From assembly GCA_051745395.1 (NCBI GenBank), contig JBNJEA010000009.1, forward strand, positions 1 through 41,163: a stretch of DNA of 41,163 bases, written 5' to 3'. This document shows, piece by piece, positions 15,800-23,788 of the stretch; the first letter of the stretch is position 1; every line of letters starts with the position of its first letter. The position numbers and the translations under genes were made by a program. Source of the DNA: JBNJEA01 sp051745395. Its GTDB lineage: Bacteria; Desulfobacterota; Desulfobacteria; Desulfobacterales; Desulfosalsimonadaceae. The notes below the pieces were generated by a model. It did not search any database. It worked only from the letters and a program-made list of their open reading frames with translations, and was not told the origin of the DNA.

Positions 15800-16210
15800 T
15801 CAAAAAAAATGGCGCAGAATCCAGTCAAAAAATTCATCCGGGGATTTCGATTCAAAAGACATCGCCCCGGCCCCCCTTCGCCGGCGGCGACCGGAAACCG
15901 ATTGCTGTTGCGGAATCAACGGTTCCGGCCCCGCGCCGCCAAAAGGCGACGGGTTTGGCCGATTGCCGCGCGGGCTGGCCCGGCTGACCCGGACCTGCTG
16001 CGGCCACTCGGTACGCTGCCGCTCGTATTGCCGGCGTTTTTCCGTATCCTTTAATACCGAGTAGGCTTCGTGAATTTCTTTGAACTTTCTGCTGTCTCCG
16101 GATTCACAATCCGGGTGATAGGCTTTTGCAAGCTTGCGGTACGCCGATTTAATTTCCTCCAGGCCGGCATTGGACGGGATACCGAGAATGGTATAATAAC
16201 TCTTTGTCAT
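15800..16210 (-). CDS. J-domain (DnaJ-like) co-chaperone protein
   Basis: This 136-residue protein has a J-domain (about 4-68) with the HPD motif at 32-34 and the usual Y-Y-x-I-L-G opening. J-domains stimulate the ATPase of DnaK. The G/F, zinc-finger and C-terminal domains of DnaJ are absent. The rest is basic, proline-rich and probably disordered, ending in a short hydrophobic helix (D-E-F-F-D-W-I-L-R-H-F-F). AGGAGG lies 7 bases before the ATG at 16210, which excludes the slightly longer frame. Such short J-proteins target DnaK to specific clients; the client is unknown. Confidence 0.85.
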   Translation of the reverse strand: MTKSYYTILGIPSNAGLEEIKSAYRKLAKAYHPDCESGDSRKFKEIHEAYSVLKDTEKRRQYERQRTEWPQQVRVSRASPRGNRPNPSPFGGAGPEPLIPQQQSVSGRRRRRGAGAMSFESKSPDEFFDWILRHFF

Positions 16211-16273
16211 ACCCAAACCTCCTGTATCCTTTTCCCTGTTTTTTTCATAATATAACCCATCGAATTTTCAGAG

Positions 16274-16879
16274 TCAATCACCTCCGACCAGCTCAATGAT
16301 TCGGCGGGAGGCGTATTCCCCCACATCGGCCAGGGCATCCACGGGCAGAAACCGACGGGCATTGTTTGAAAACAGGCAGGTCACCGAGGCCGGGAAATCT
16401 TCATCGGCTTCATAGAAAATATAGCACAGGGCGATTTTCGGCAGCGGGTAGACCATAAAGGCGAAATCGCCCGCCGTATCCACCGGGGCCTCGCTGCCCC
16501 GTAAAGCGTCTTTGATCCGGTCGGCAGCCGATGCGACCGCTTCCACGTACGGCACCAGCACCTGTTCGGTGTGTGTGGAAAAGGCCCCCACGTAGGGCAT
16601 GCTGTCGGGAAATTCCTTAAACGCTTTCAACGGCTGCACCACGCATTCTTCAGGCCGCGCATGCAAGGCATACAACGATATCATGATCCCCATTACCGAC
16701 GGCTGCCCGCCGTCTCCCAAAACGATTTGCTCCGGCGTGATCCGGCAGGTTTGCCCGAAAGCCTCGAAAATGAACCGATCGCCCTGCCGCTCGGCGGGCA
16801 GATTATCGGCCAGGTCCGCGGGCAGATCGGCGTACAGGCGATCGAGGTTTTGCCGGACGATTTTTTCATAATTGTCCAT
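16274..16879 (-). CDS. DUF3786 domain protein
   Basis: This 201-residue cytoplasmic protein matches the DUF3786 pattern. It has an N-terminal Y-E-x-I-V-x-x-N-L segment, a central R-I-T-P-E-Q-I-V-L, and a C-terminal F-A-F-M-V-Y-P-L-P-K-I-A-L-C-Y-I-F-Y-E-A-D-E-D-F-P. In other anaerobes the domain occurs alone or fused to corrinoid or iron-sulfur proteins; its activity is not established. The start was placed at MDNYEK, where AAAGGGG lies upstream; the longer frame runs into non-coding sequence. It stands alone, with a MITE-like element about 100 bases upstream. Confidence 0.85.
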   Translation of the reverse strand: MDNYEKIVRQNLDRLYADLPADLADNLPAERQGDRFIFEAFGQTCRITPEQIVLGDGGQPSVMGIMISLYALHARPEECVVQPLKAFKEFPDSMPYVGAFSTHTEQVLVPYVEAVASAADRIKDALRGSEAPVDTAGDFAFMVYPLPKIALCYIFYEADEDFPASVTCLFSNNARRFLPVDALADVGEYASRRIIELVGGD

Positions 16880-16976
16880 ACAGCCCCTTTCTTTTTCCGG
16901 GTGTGACAGATTACTGACTCCTGATTTCAGGTGACTGGTGGATGCATAACCTATCACACCTCCCGAAAAAAGGAAA

Positions 16977-17134
16977 TCCGGTTATCCGGTTTACTCCAGT
17001 AACAGCCAATTTTCGCGCCAAGACGCAAAGACGCAAAGTTTTCAAGCCATTCTTGGCGCTGCCGGCGGCTTTGCGCGAGAATAAAAAAAATAACTCGACG
17101 ACCCGTCACTTACTGGAGACACCGGCTAACCGGA
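16977..17134. repeat. MITE-like element with terminal inverted repeats, full copy
   Basis: The left end TCCGGTTATCCGG...TTTACTCCAGTAA (16977-17002) is the inverted counterpart of TTACTGGAGACACCGGCTAACCGGA (17110-17134), split here to show its arms. Inside is a second inverted pair, GCGCCAAGA (17015-17023) and TCTTGGCGC (17051-17059), around GACGCAAA repeats. The left half recurs at 29142-29194 and the right half at 19504-19562. It carries no open frame, so any movement would need a transposase in trans. Confidence 0.75.
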
Positions 17135-17145
17135 AAAACAAAAAA

Positions 17146-17181
17146 ATGGGGCAACAGGGAAATTGCTCCCCGTTGCCCCAT
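17146..17181 (-). terminator. Intrinsic terminator of the 38-aa gene
   Basis: TGGGGCAAC (17147-17155) pairs with GTTGCCCCA (17172-17180), and the stem continues inward with one mismatch. On the minus strand the stem ends in a run of T. It begins about 46 bases after the microprotein stop codon, with nothing else on that strand to terminate. Confidence 0.8.
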
Positions 17182-17226
17182 CGGCGTTACGTGGTGTTGG
17201 CGGTCTGTGGTGTGTGCGGCGAACCC

Positions 17227-17343
17227 CTATACCGGCAGGTATTCCCCGTTGCGCTGGCACCAGATGCTAAACTGCGCAAGCACTTCCCGGAGTTCGGCCA
17301 TAATTTCCTCAAAATCCTTGACGACGACTTCCTTGACTATCAT
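17227..17343 (-). CDS. 38-residue microprotein, unknown function
   Basis: The reading frame encodes 38 residues: M-I-V-K-E-V-V-V-K-D-F at the start, then an amphipathic helix (E-E-I-M-A-E-L-R-E-V-L-A-Q-F), then W-C-Q-R-N-G-E-Y-L-P-V. There is no signal peptide or membrane segment. An ideal ribosome site AAAAAGGAGG lies 5 bases before the ATG, and an intrinsic terminator follows the stop. These two signals together make a real small gene likely. The net-acidic helix could bind a partner protein. It lies between the DUF3786 gene and a sigma-54 activator; no promoter was identified with confidence. Confidence 0.65.
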   Translation of the reverse strand: MIVKEVVVKDFEEIMAELREVLAQFSIWCQRNGEYLPV

Positions 17344-17702
17344 AAGAACCTCCTTTTTCATACCCGTTCGGGCATTGATGGTTTTGCGGCTGCGCCTGTT
17401 TACCGAAAACAGGGTGCAATATTGAATAAACCTTAAACCTTTTGTTTGCAGTCTTACAAGGTCTGTGCCACACCGGATACAAAAATATATTAACTTGATT
17501 TAATTATAAAAATTATTAAACCCGTCATTTACAACCCGGCCCGAAACCGGCTATATACCGACACGGAATGCACAGGAGATGTACATGCAATGACGGTCGA
17601 TGCCAAGGATTTGCCACAAAACGGTTGGCGCGGCAATCTTTCAGCCGTAAAACGAAAAGGGTAAAAAAAGGCGGCCGGAGGAATTTATCCCAAATCGAAA
17701 CA
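17344..17702. other. Intergenic region, nothing firm
   Basis: It holds a small hairpin (CCTGTTT/AAACAGG near 17395-17413), an imperfect sigma-54-like match on the minus strand (17456-17471, GT in place of the -12 GC) and an AT-rich stretch at 17480-17520. No further gene is supported. Confidence 0.5.
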
Positions 17703-19208
17703 TCAGGGTTTCGGCTGCCGGTCGGCCGTCTCACCGGCTGCCTCCCAGTCCTGGATATATTTCTTGACGGTCCGGCGATCCAGGGCCGTTCGGCGCGCAA
17801 CTTCCTCAAACGTATGGTGTCGTTGGTAAAGCAGGTAACAGTAGCCCGACACCAGCGAGGCCGCGTCAATGGTGCCCTGCTCCACCCCGGTGATCAATTG
17901 CCGGTCCAGGTCCTTGGCCCGGAAATCAAACTCCCCGGTATACACGCCCCGCAGCAGGACCCGGCGCACGCACTGCTCAAGCTCCCGGACGTTGCCCGGC
18001 CATGGATAGGCGTCGCCGAGCTGGCGATCGATCACATCCTTTACGCTTGCCACCAGTTCCGGGGACGGGCTGCCGAGCAGTCGCTCCATGGTCACGTGTA
18101 ACAGGATGTCGAGTTCCTTGGGATTTTCGGCAATACGCTGCCGCAGGGAGGGCACGGTAATAATATCGGAGCAGAGACGATAATAAAAGTCATCCCGAAA
18201 CAGCTTGCCCCCCCGGATTTCATCAAAACTCCGATTGGTGGCGGCAATCACGCGCCCCTGGAAACGCGACTGCCGCTGGCTGCCCACCGGGCTAAACATC
18301 CGCTCCTGAAGCACCTGCAATAGCTTGATCTGGATCGGCTCGGAGATTTCCCCGATTTCGTCGAGCAGAATCGCCCCATAGGGGCTGCAGTTTTCAAATA
18401 CGCCCTGGTAGTCCTCAACCGCACCGGTAAAGGCCCCTTTTTTATGGCCAAACAGGGCCGATTCGATCAACGTTTCCGGATACTGGGACAAATTTAAAGA
18501 CACAAAGGAGCGGGCAAAGCTTTCCATAAAGATTTTGCGCCGCTTATCCAGGGGGATAAAGCCGGAGCGGCCGATGGCCATGGCCGCAGACCCCTTGCCC
18601 GTGCCGGTTTCGCCCAGCAGCAGCGTGGAGAAATCTTCCATGCGGTGCCGCAGATACCGGTCATAGAGTTCAATGTCATGGGTAAAGACGTTGTTCCAGA
18701 GGTTTAGCCGCAAAGTCTTCATGGACGGACTGGTGCCCAGCAGGTTGCGGTCGATAAAGTAAAATGCCCGCCGGATCTGGAAGCCCAGGGCAATGTAATG
18801 CCGGCAGCTTTCCTCGCCAAAGCCCCGGGCCGCCATCTCGGCGACGCCTTCATTGTAAAAGGGCACTTTCACCGGGGCATTGCCGGCCTCGATCTGGCTG
18901 TGAATCAGTTGATCGAATTTGTCCTTGAAACGGTAAAACAGCTCCCAGAGAAACACCTTTTCCATGATCTGCCGGTCGGCGCCGGCAAAGACATTGATAT
19001 CGGCCATTGCCTCGGCGTCGAGCCGACTGATCCGCTTGCGGACTTCATGGAAGACTTTTTCCATGCGCTGCTTGCGCGACGCCGTCGAAGGCAGGCCGGC
19101 AACCTGCAGTTCCAGCTCGGTGCGTTCCTCGCTGAATTGATTGATAAATCCGGCCCGGCCGACAATGGTGAAAAACTCCCTGTCCTGGCTGCTCAGTTGT
19201 TTGGTCAT
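17703..19208 (-). CDS. Sigma-54-dependent activator with unrecognised N-terminal domain
   Basis: The protein has 501 residues from the ATG at 19208. The N-terminal ~190 residues are helical and match no sensor domain I know (not REC, GAF, PAS or V4R). The AAA+ domain (about 190-440) has Walker A GETGTGKG, an intact GAFTGA loop and L-L-D-E-I-G-E as Walker B. The C-terminal HTH is T-F-E-E-V-A-R-R-T-A-L-D-R-R-T-V-K-K-Y. With no receiver domain it should answer to a ligand or partner protein directly. A candidate target is the sigma-54 promoter at 21644-21661. The ribosome site is weak; the GTG at 19244 is an alternative start. Confidence 0.85.
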   Translation of the reverse strand: MTKQLSSQDREFFTIVGRAGFINQFSEERTELELQVAGLPSTASRKQRMEKVFHEVRKRISRLDAEAMADINVFAGADRQIMEKVFLWELFYRFKDKFDQLIHSQIEAGNAPVKVPFYNEGVAEMAARGFGEESCRHYIALGFQIRRAFYFIDRNLLGTSPSMKTLRLNLWNNVFTHDIELYDRYLRHRMEDFSTLLLGETGTGKGSAAMAIGRSGFIPLDKRRKIFMESFARSFVSLNLSQYPETLIESALFGHKKGAFTGAVEDYQGVFENCSPYGAILLDEIGEISEPIQIKLLQVLQERMFSPVGSQRQSRFQGRVIAATNRSFDEIRGGKLFRDDFYYRLCSDIITVPSLRQRIAENPKELDILLHVTMERLLGSPSPELVASVKDVIDRQLGDAYPWPGNVRELEQCVRRVLLRGVYTGEFDFRAKDLDRQLITGVEQGTIDAASLVSGYCYLLYQRHHTFEEVARRTALDRRTVKKYIQDWEAAGETADRQPKP

Positions 19209-19503
19209 TTCCCGTAACCCTGATGGCCTGATGATGGGTGGCACCCTCCGACGCCGGAGGTTTATCGGATACCGTCCCCCATAATATACATGTTCCCCCC
19301 GGTTTCACAAACCGTCAACCGGATTTTTTTCCACACCCTTGGTCCGGGTCCGGCCCCGGTGTTTACAAAATCATACATTTTTTGCGCCGAGCCACATGGC
19401 GATTCATTGCCATATACGGCCCTGTTTTTCCATAAATACACGCTTGCCCCCATTACCGGAATGCCTGTTTTCGGATTATACATATAGAATTTGGGTACGA
19501 TAA
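19209..19503. other. Intergenic region between divergent genes, no firm signal
   Basis: No open frame or promoter is convincing. A sigma-54-like match at 19397-19411 has GG and GC nine bases apart rather than ten and was not accepted. Confidence 0.4.
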
Positions 19504-19562
19504 AAGAATAAAAAAACAACTCGACCACTCGTCACTTACCGGCGAACCGGATAACCGGAAAA
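19504..19562. repeat. MITE-like element, right-half copy
   Basis: Matches the right half of the 16977-17134 element: AGAATAAAAAAA, ACTCGAC, GTCACTTAC and the terminal TAACCGGAAAA line up with a few substitutions and small gaps. The left half is missing. It ends about 40 bases before the start of the secreted-protein gene, so it forms part of that gene's leader. Confidence 0.7.
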
Positions 19563-19602
19563 GATTTTTCCCGCTTTTTTCCTGAAAAAAAGGAGCCCGG
19601 CC

Positions 19603-21138
19603 ATGCCCTGCTGCATACGTCGAATCGGCTTTGCCGGCATAGCGGCCCTGTTGGTAATCGGCCTGACCGCCGGCACTGCACGGGCGGCAGATGTTGCCGT
19701 ACAAGAAGTTGAAATCCGGCCGGAAAACCCTGTTGCGGGCCAAGCCTGCAATATCCGCGGCCAGGTGGAAAACCGGGGCGATGAGCGCACCGATTCCTTC
19801 CCCGTGATTTTGACGGTCAACGGCACCGAACAATTCCGGCACACGATTGTGCATCTGCAACCGGAAACATCGCGGTGGGTCAATTTCTCCCACACCTTTG
19901 ACGCCGCCGGCCGGTATCTGGTTTCCCTCCGGGCATCTGCCGAAAACGATTTTCGGTTTATCAACAACAGCCGCTGGGCCCTTGTCTTTGTGGACGAAGC
20001 CAGGGAAGAAAACCGGGCGGAAAACGACGATGATGCCGACGGGTCTGGAGATGAGGACGATGGCACTGATGACGACGGTGCGGATGACGAAAAAGAAGAC
20101 GGGCAGACGGACGAGGAGAAAAATCCGGACGGAAGAGACCCGGACGAAAAAGACCCGGACGAAAAAGACGAGGAGACCGGAAAAACCGATGACAACACCG
20201 GTTACACGGACAACCGGGCTCCGGCTTCGCCGACACCGGTATCACCCGCAGACGGGGCCACCGGCGTATCGCTTGCCCCCGCGTTGAGGGCCGGGGATTT
20301 TTTCGATCGCGACGGAGACGGCCATGCCGCAAGCCAATGGCAAATCAGCCGGGACGCATCCTTTTCCGACCGGGTCTTATCCGCCGAAAGCCAGACCCAT
20401 TTGACCGAACTGCCCGTACCGCGATTGGTCCTTCTGGCCGGGACAACCTATTTCTGGCGGACCCGGCATCGCGATGACCGGGATGCAACCTCCCCCTGGT
20501 CCGAGCCCGTCGCTTTTACCACCGAATACCAGCGTTTGGATCAAAACCGGGACGGCATACACGACGAGCACGCATGGCTTCAATATTCGGATCTCGACGA
20601 CAACGGCATATCCGACATGGATCAGGCCGATATGGCATGCGGTGTCCCGGTGGTGGACAAAACCCTTGTGGTCTGTATCAAATGCCCGGCATCCGGAGGC
20701 CGCATCGAGTACCTGGAAATGATAGACCCGGCCATGATCCATACCGAAGAGGGCAAACCCGAACACCTGCCGGCCGGTCTCCTAAATTTCCGGATCCGCA
20801 TGCCGGCCCCGGCGCAAACCGCCCGACTGGAGGTCTTTTTTTCCAACCCGGCCGCAGAAGCACCCCGATGGATATCTTACAACACCATTGACGGATGGCA
20901 GGATTTTTCAGACCACGCCGCATTTCGAAAAAACCGGCGATCCGTTGCCATTGAAATCAAAGACGGCGGATTCGGGGACGCAGACGGGGTGTCCAACGGC
21001 GTTATCGTCGACCCCAGCGGCATCGCCACCACGGCATTCACAACGGCCGGGGCCGATTCCGACGGCGACGACGCTGACGGCCAGGATCGGCAATGGCGCT
21101 GGCACGTGGGATGTTTCATATACAGCCTGAGACAATAA
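19603..21138 (+). CDS. Secreted CARDB / choice-of-anchor-U protein
   Basis: This 511-residue protein has a signal peptide (1-28, ending A-R-A-A) and a CARDB-like beta domain (about 30-130). A very acidic Asp/Glu linker (about 133-205) with P-D-E-K-D repeats follows, then a fibronectin-like domain (about 205-305) and D-x-D-x-D-G calcium-loop motifs (about 315-335). The choice-of-anchor U domain (about 345-485) ends G-D-A-D-G-V-x-N-G-V-I-V-D-P. Such proteins are exported and thought to sit on the cell surface. Relatives often finish with a GCFIATAAYGS-type tail or a sorting helix; this one stops at GCFIYSLRQ. AAGGAG lies 7 bases before the ATG. Confidence 0.85.
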   Translation: MPCCIRRIGFAGIAALLVIGLTAGTARAADVAVQEVEIRPENPVAGQACNIRGQVENRGDERTDSFPVILTVNGTEQFRHTIVHLQPETSRWVNFSHTFDAAGRYLVSLRASAENDFRFINNSRWALVFVDEAREENRAENDDDADGSGDEDDGTDDDGADDEKEDGQTDEEKNPDGRDPDEKDPDEKDEETGKTDDNTGYTDNRAPASPTPVSPADGATGVSLAPALRAGDFFDRDGDGHAASQWQISRDASFSDRVLSAESQTHLTELPVPRLVLLAGTTYFWRTRHRDDRDATSPWSEPVAFTTEYQRLDQNRDGIHDEHAWLQYSDLDDNGISDMDQADMACGVPVVDKTLVVCIKCPASGGRIEYLEMIDPAMIHTEEGKPEHLPAGLLNFRIRMPAPAQTARLEVFFSNPAAEAPRWISYNTIDGWQDFSDHAAFRKNRRSVAIEIKDGGFGDADGVSNGVIVDPSGIATTAFTTAGADSDGDDADGQDRQWRWHVGCFIYSLRQ

Positions 21139-21288
21139 GAAAGTGTCTCAGGTCTCGTCTCATGCCCGATGTTTTGTTTATAAAAACAATGCCCACCTGC
21201 AACCGCATTTCCCCCATTTTTGTCGCTGATAAACACAGCGTACAATTTCGTTACAGCGCAAAAAACGAACTTTTTTGGAAGTATTCCC

Positions 21289-21309
21289 CTCCCGGGTTTG
21301 ACCCGGGAG
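21289..21309 (+). terminator. Hairpin after the secreted-protein gene
   Basis: CTCCCGGGT pairs perfectly with ACCCGGGAG around a TTG loop. It lies 150 bases after the stop codon and no T-run follows, so it may be a processing site rather than a terminator. Confidence 0.4.
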
Positions 21310-21507
21310 ACCGCTCCGACCAGTAACTCTTAAGCCGGGTTCATTAGTTAAGGCTTTGAATTTTTTTACCTTATACCTTAAACCTCAAACCGTAAACCCA
21401 AAACGGTAAACCTCGAGTTACTTAGAAGCCCGGAAACTTCGGTAACCGACAAATAATAAAAAAACAACTTATTGATTTTAATTAACAATCAATCAAAACG
21501 TAACACT

Positions 21508-21533
21508 GCCTGTAAAAAAGACTTTTTACAGGC
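21508..21533. promoter_or_regulatory. 11-bp palindrome upstream of a sigma-54 promoter
   Basis: GCCTGTAAAAA (21508-21518) and TTTTTACAGGC (21523-21533) are perfect inverted copies around AGAC. The palindrome lies 113-138 bases upstream of the sigma-54 promoter, a normal enhancer distance. It could instead be a terminator hairpin. Confidence 0.45.
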
Positions 21534-21643
21534 TTATCAAACCCAATTCATACGCCGAAAGTATGAAAACCCTTGCCTGTATTGTTGCAATTTGGCATAA
21601 CCCCGTTTGCTCATGTCCAAAAAGTCGAATCTTTTTTAATTAA

Positions 21644-21661
21644 TTGGCAGAAAAATTGCAT
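21644..21661 (+). promoter_or_regulatory. Sigma-54 promoter of the HTH/alpha-CTD gene
   Basis: TTGGCAG-AAAAA-TTGCAT has GG and GC ten bases apart and a full TTGCA. Transcription would start near 21671, giving a leader of about 100 bases. Confidence 0.75.
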
Positions 21662-21771
21662 AGAATTTATCGACACGACATGACGACAAACCGGACCGGA
21701 TCCGTTGCGGCCGGGGCAACAAAAAAACTGAAATTACAGGCATTATTAACGTAAACCCATAAGGAGCCACC

Positions 21772-22224
21772 ATGTTTAACACAGACAAGGGTTCAACCAG
21801 CAAGAATCACAACCGGATTAAAGAAATAATGGATTTGCGGAGCCAGGGCTACGGAATGGCCGAAATTGCCGAAACGCTGGGCACCAGTCTGCCGAATGTG
21901 CATCAATTGTATAAGCGGGAATGCAACTTCCGGGAAACGGCACTAGCGTATCCTTTTGTAGAATATATCAGCACCCGCACCCTGTCGGCGATCCGGAAAT
22001 GCCTCGGGATCGAAATCCTGGCCACACCGGAAAAACTGGCGGAAACCGACAATATCCGCGCGCTGATCTGCTGGCCGGGCGTGGGCGCCAAGACCATACA
22101 CGATCTGGCCGGCGCCCTGGAAGAAGCCGGATATGAAGCATTTGACCCGGAACTTATCTATGCCAACATGTTCCACGGCCACCGGACCGGCGCCGCCAGC
22201 CGGCTGCAGGCCGCAAACGCATGA
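21772..22224 (+). CDS. Small HTH protein with an RNA polymerase alpha-CTD-like domain
   Basis: The protein has 150 residues. An HTH (about 14-50) has the sequence Q-G-Y-G-M-A-E-I-A-E-T-L-G-T-S-L-P-N-V-H. A helix-hairpin-helix domain (about 66-125) resembles the C-terminal domain of RpoA. R in S-T-R-T-L-S aligns with alpha R265, and G-A-K-T aligns with the G296-K-K298-S299 segment that contacts DNA in E. coli; N268 is replaced. It may bind DNA beside polymerase or compete with alpha for UP elements, but that is inference. AAGGAG lies 6 bases before the ATG. It has its own sigma-54 promoter and a perfect hairpin downstream. Confidence 0.8.
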   Translation: MFNTDKGSTSKNHNRIKEIMDLRSQGYGMAEIAETLGTSLPNVHQLYKRECNFRETALAYPFVEYISTRTLSAIRKCLGIEILATPEKLAETDNIRALICWPGVGAKTIHDLAGALEEAGYEAFDPELIYANMFHGHRTGAASRLQAANA

Positions 22225-22265
22225 GACCGTGACATCGACATAATGGTTAAGAAGAGACAATAAGT

Positions 22266-22305
22266 CAAGATTTTGACAGTCACTTTTTTGACTGTCAAAA
22301 TCTTG
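22266..22305 (+). terminator. Perfect 17-bp hairpin after the alpha-CTD-like gene
   Basis: CAAGATTTTGACAGTCA (22266-22282) is followed by a CTTTTT loop and its exact complement (22289-22305). It lies 41 bases after the stop codon. There is no T-run after the stem, so termination may be weak or the structure may protect the mRNA end. Confidence 0.6.
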
Positions 22306-22365
22306 CTTTCACCGGAAAAAATCTGTTTATACCGCCTCCCCGACAATCCGGGCAGGACGCATTGC

Positions 22366-22409
22366 AAAAAAAGCACATGGCGCTGCCGGCATCCGAATGC
22401 CGGCAGCGC
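22366..22409 (-). terminator. Intrinsic terminator of the phosphatase/nuclease gene
   Basis: GCGCTGCCGGCAT (22380-22392) and its perfect complement (22397-22409) form a 13-bp stem with a 4-base loop. On the minus strand seven T follow a few bases later (22372-22366). It starts 31 bases after the stop of the secreted EEP-family gene. Confidence 0.85.
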
Positions 22410-22440
22410 ACGGATGCCCGCCATAGGCATTTTTCGGCTT

Positions 22441-23652
22441 CTACTGCCTGAAAAGCTGGATACTGCCCACCACGCCGGCATGGTCCGACGGCCAGAGACG
22501 AAGGATGCGGGGCGCAATCGGGTTGGGGACCATATCGGATACCGCATCGCCGACGACTTTGCAATTGACCTTGTCAATACCTGATGTTCCGGGATCAACG
22601 AAGATCAAATCGATCCTTGAGGTCAACTCCGCCCGGGGATTGCTGACATATTCGTCAAAACCGCTGGTATAGCCCGCATCATACTCATTTTGTTCCATCC
22701 AGGCATCCCGGTAGCCGGCCGCCAGTGCCTGCTGATACGGTGGTGTATAGGCAAGGGCCCCATATTCCGGGTCTACGTAAACCCCCGCCTCATCCGTGGA
22801 CGAACTGTTGAAATCGCCGACCATAATGATGGGTTTTTCTTTCTCCCCCGCTACCGAATTGATGGTTCCGATCAACTCCGCCATCTGGGCGGACTGATAA
22901 AACCGAAACACACTGCCGGGTTGCCCGCGGACCTCGAGGTGGGTGTTGACAAACCGGAAGTCCTGCCCTTTCACCACAGCATCCACGATCAAAAATCCCC
23001 GCGTAAATTCAAATTCCGCGCCCCCGAGATCGAGTGCGAGGTTCTTTTGATAATTGCCGGAAAGCACCTTGCCGGAGTCATGTTTGGTTTTTACCAGGAC
23101 CATGTCATGATCCACCATCCGGACATCGGACAGCCATGTGGGCGACTTGAAATCCACCATGGGCATTTCCACGTCGGCATTTTCTTGCTTATACACCTCG
23201 TACTCCAGGCCGCGGGACGCCAGCGCTGCCTGTAACACCTCCCAGAAGTCGATGATGACAAATTCTGCCGGCTTAGGATTGCCCTCCAGAAAATCCCCGG
23301 GGGTCTGCTTGTAGAATGTCGACACCTCCTGCAGGCCGACCACATCCGGATTGTGTTCGGCCATTTCATCGGCTATGGCTTCGGCCCGGGCCCAGAAGTT
23401 GGTAAAGAGCATGGTATGATAGACCTCGGAAACCGCAATGGGCACCGCCAGCGGATTGTCCGGGGCGTCTTGCGCGGCTTCGACCACCTTGAAAATATCG
23501 GCCCCCAAGTATAAATTGCGGGTCATGGTTTTGATTTTGGCAGCCCCGTCGCCATCGGCCGATGCCGTGGCAAGCGGTGCCGCCAGCATTGAGACGGCCA
23601 GTAAAAAGACCGTCATGGAAACCAATAAAAAGCTTCTGCGTACCGATTTCAT
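22441..23652 (-). CDS. Secreted endonuclease/exonuclease/phosphatase-family protein
   Basis: This 403-residue protein starts at 23652, where GGGAGGG is present upstream. A signal peptide (about 5-32) precedes an EEP (DNase I-like) domain. Its conserved acids and histidines are visible: V-G-L-Q-E-V (metal-binding Glu), N-T-H-L-E-V, G-D-F-N-S (Asp/Asn pair) and W-P-S-D-H-A-G-V (catalytic His). EEP enzymes cut phosphodiester bonds in nucleic acids, phospholipids or inositol phosphates; which substrate this one uses is not visible. Export suggests nutrient scavenging or breakdown of extracellular DNA. A GEMM riboswitch with a terminator controls its leader, so expression should respond to a cyclic dinucleotide. 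Confidence 0.88.
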   Translation of the reverse strand: MKSVRRSFLLVSMTVFLLAVSMLAAPLATASADGDGAAKIKTMTRNLYLGADIFKVVEAAQDAPDNPLAVPIAVSEVYHTMLFTNFWARAEAIADEMAEHNPDVVGLQEVSTFYKQTPGDFLEGNPKPAEFVIIDFWEVLQAALASRGLEYEVYKQENADVEMPMVDFKSPTWLSDVRMVDHDMVLVKTKHDSGKVLSGNYQKNLALDLGGAEFEFTRGFLIVDAVVKGQDFRFVNTHLEVRGQPGSVFRFYQSAQMAELIGTINSVAGEKEKPIIMVGDFNSSSTDEAGVYVDPEYGALAYTPPYQQALAAGYRDAWMEQNEYDAGYTSGFDEYVSNPRAELTSRIDLIFVDPGTSGIDKVNCKVVGDAVSDMVPNPIAPRILRLWPSDHAGVVGSIQLFRQ

Positions 23653-23744
23653 ACCGTTTCCCTCCCCGTTTATGCAAGGTGGATAAATGGCGTGTTTTCC
23701 GCCATGCGATCCGGCCGCCTCCGGTAAACGAAAAGGGCAGACAT

Positions 23745-23788
23745 AAAAACAGCCGGATCTCCCATTGATTGAAAATGGCAGTCCGGCT
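23745..23788 (-). terminator. Riboswitch expression-platform terminator
   Basis: On the minus strand AGCCGGAC (23788-23781) pairs with the ATCCGGCT segment near 23758-23751, then GTTTTT. The 5' arm overlaps the 3' strand of the aptamer, so folding of one excludes folding of the other. Confidence 0.7.

Larger units (their letters stand above)
21139..21643. other. AT-rich intergenic region with repeats and hairpins
   Basis: No gene is supported. It contains a 9-bp-arm hairpin (CTCCCGGGT, 21289-21309) that may end the preceding transcript, a heptad-repeat copy inverted relative to the one at 51-140 (21367-21423), and an 11-bp palindrome at 21508-21533. Confidence 0.6.

Noticed and set aside
17015..17038. 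GEMM riboswitch suggested by GACGCAAAG
   Set aside because: The motif repeats in tandem and lacks the CAAACC, tetraloop and receptor elements; it belongs to the MITE-like repeat.
17456..17471. Possible sigma-54 promoter upstream of the 38-aa gene (TGGCAC-AGACC-TTGTA on the minus strand)
   Set aside because: The -24 part is perfect, but the invariant -12 GC reads GT; too weak to list as a promoter.
17590..17664. 24-codon open frame on the plus strand after an AGGAG
   Set aside because: Spacing to the ATG is poor, with a closer ATG followed at once by a stop, and no terminator or other support was seen.
19397..19411. Possible sigma-54 promoter upstream of the secreted-protein gene (TGGCGATTCATTGCC)
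   Set aside because: GG and GC are nine bases apart; sigma-54 holoenzyme requires ten.
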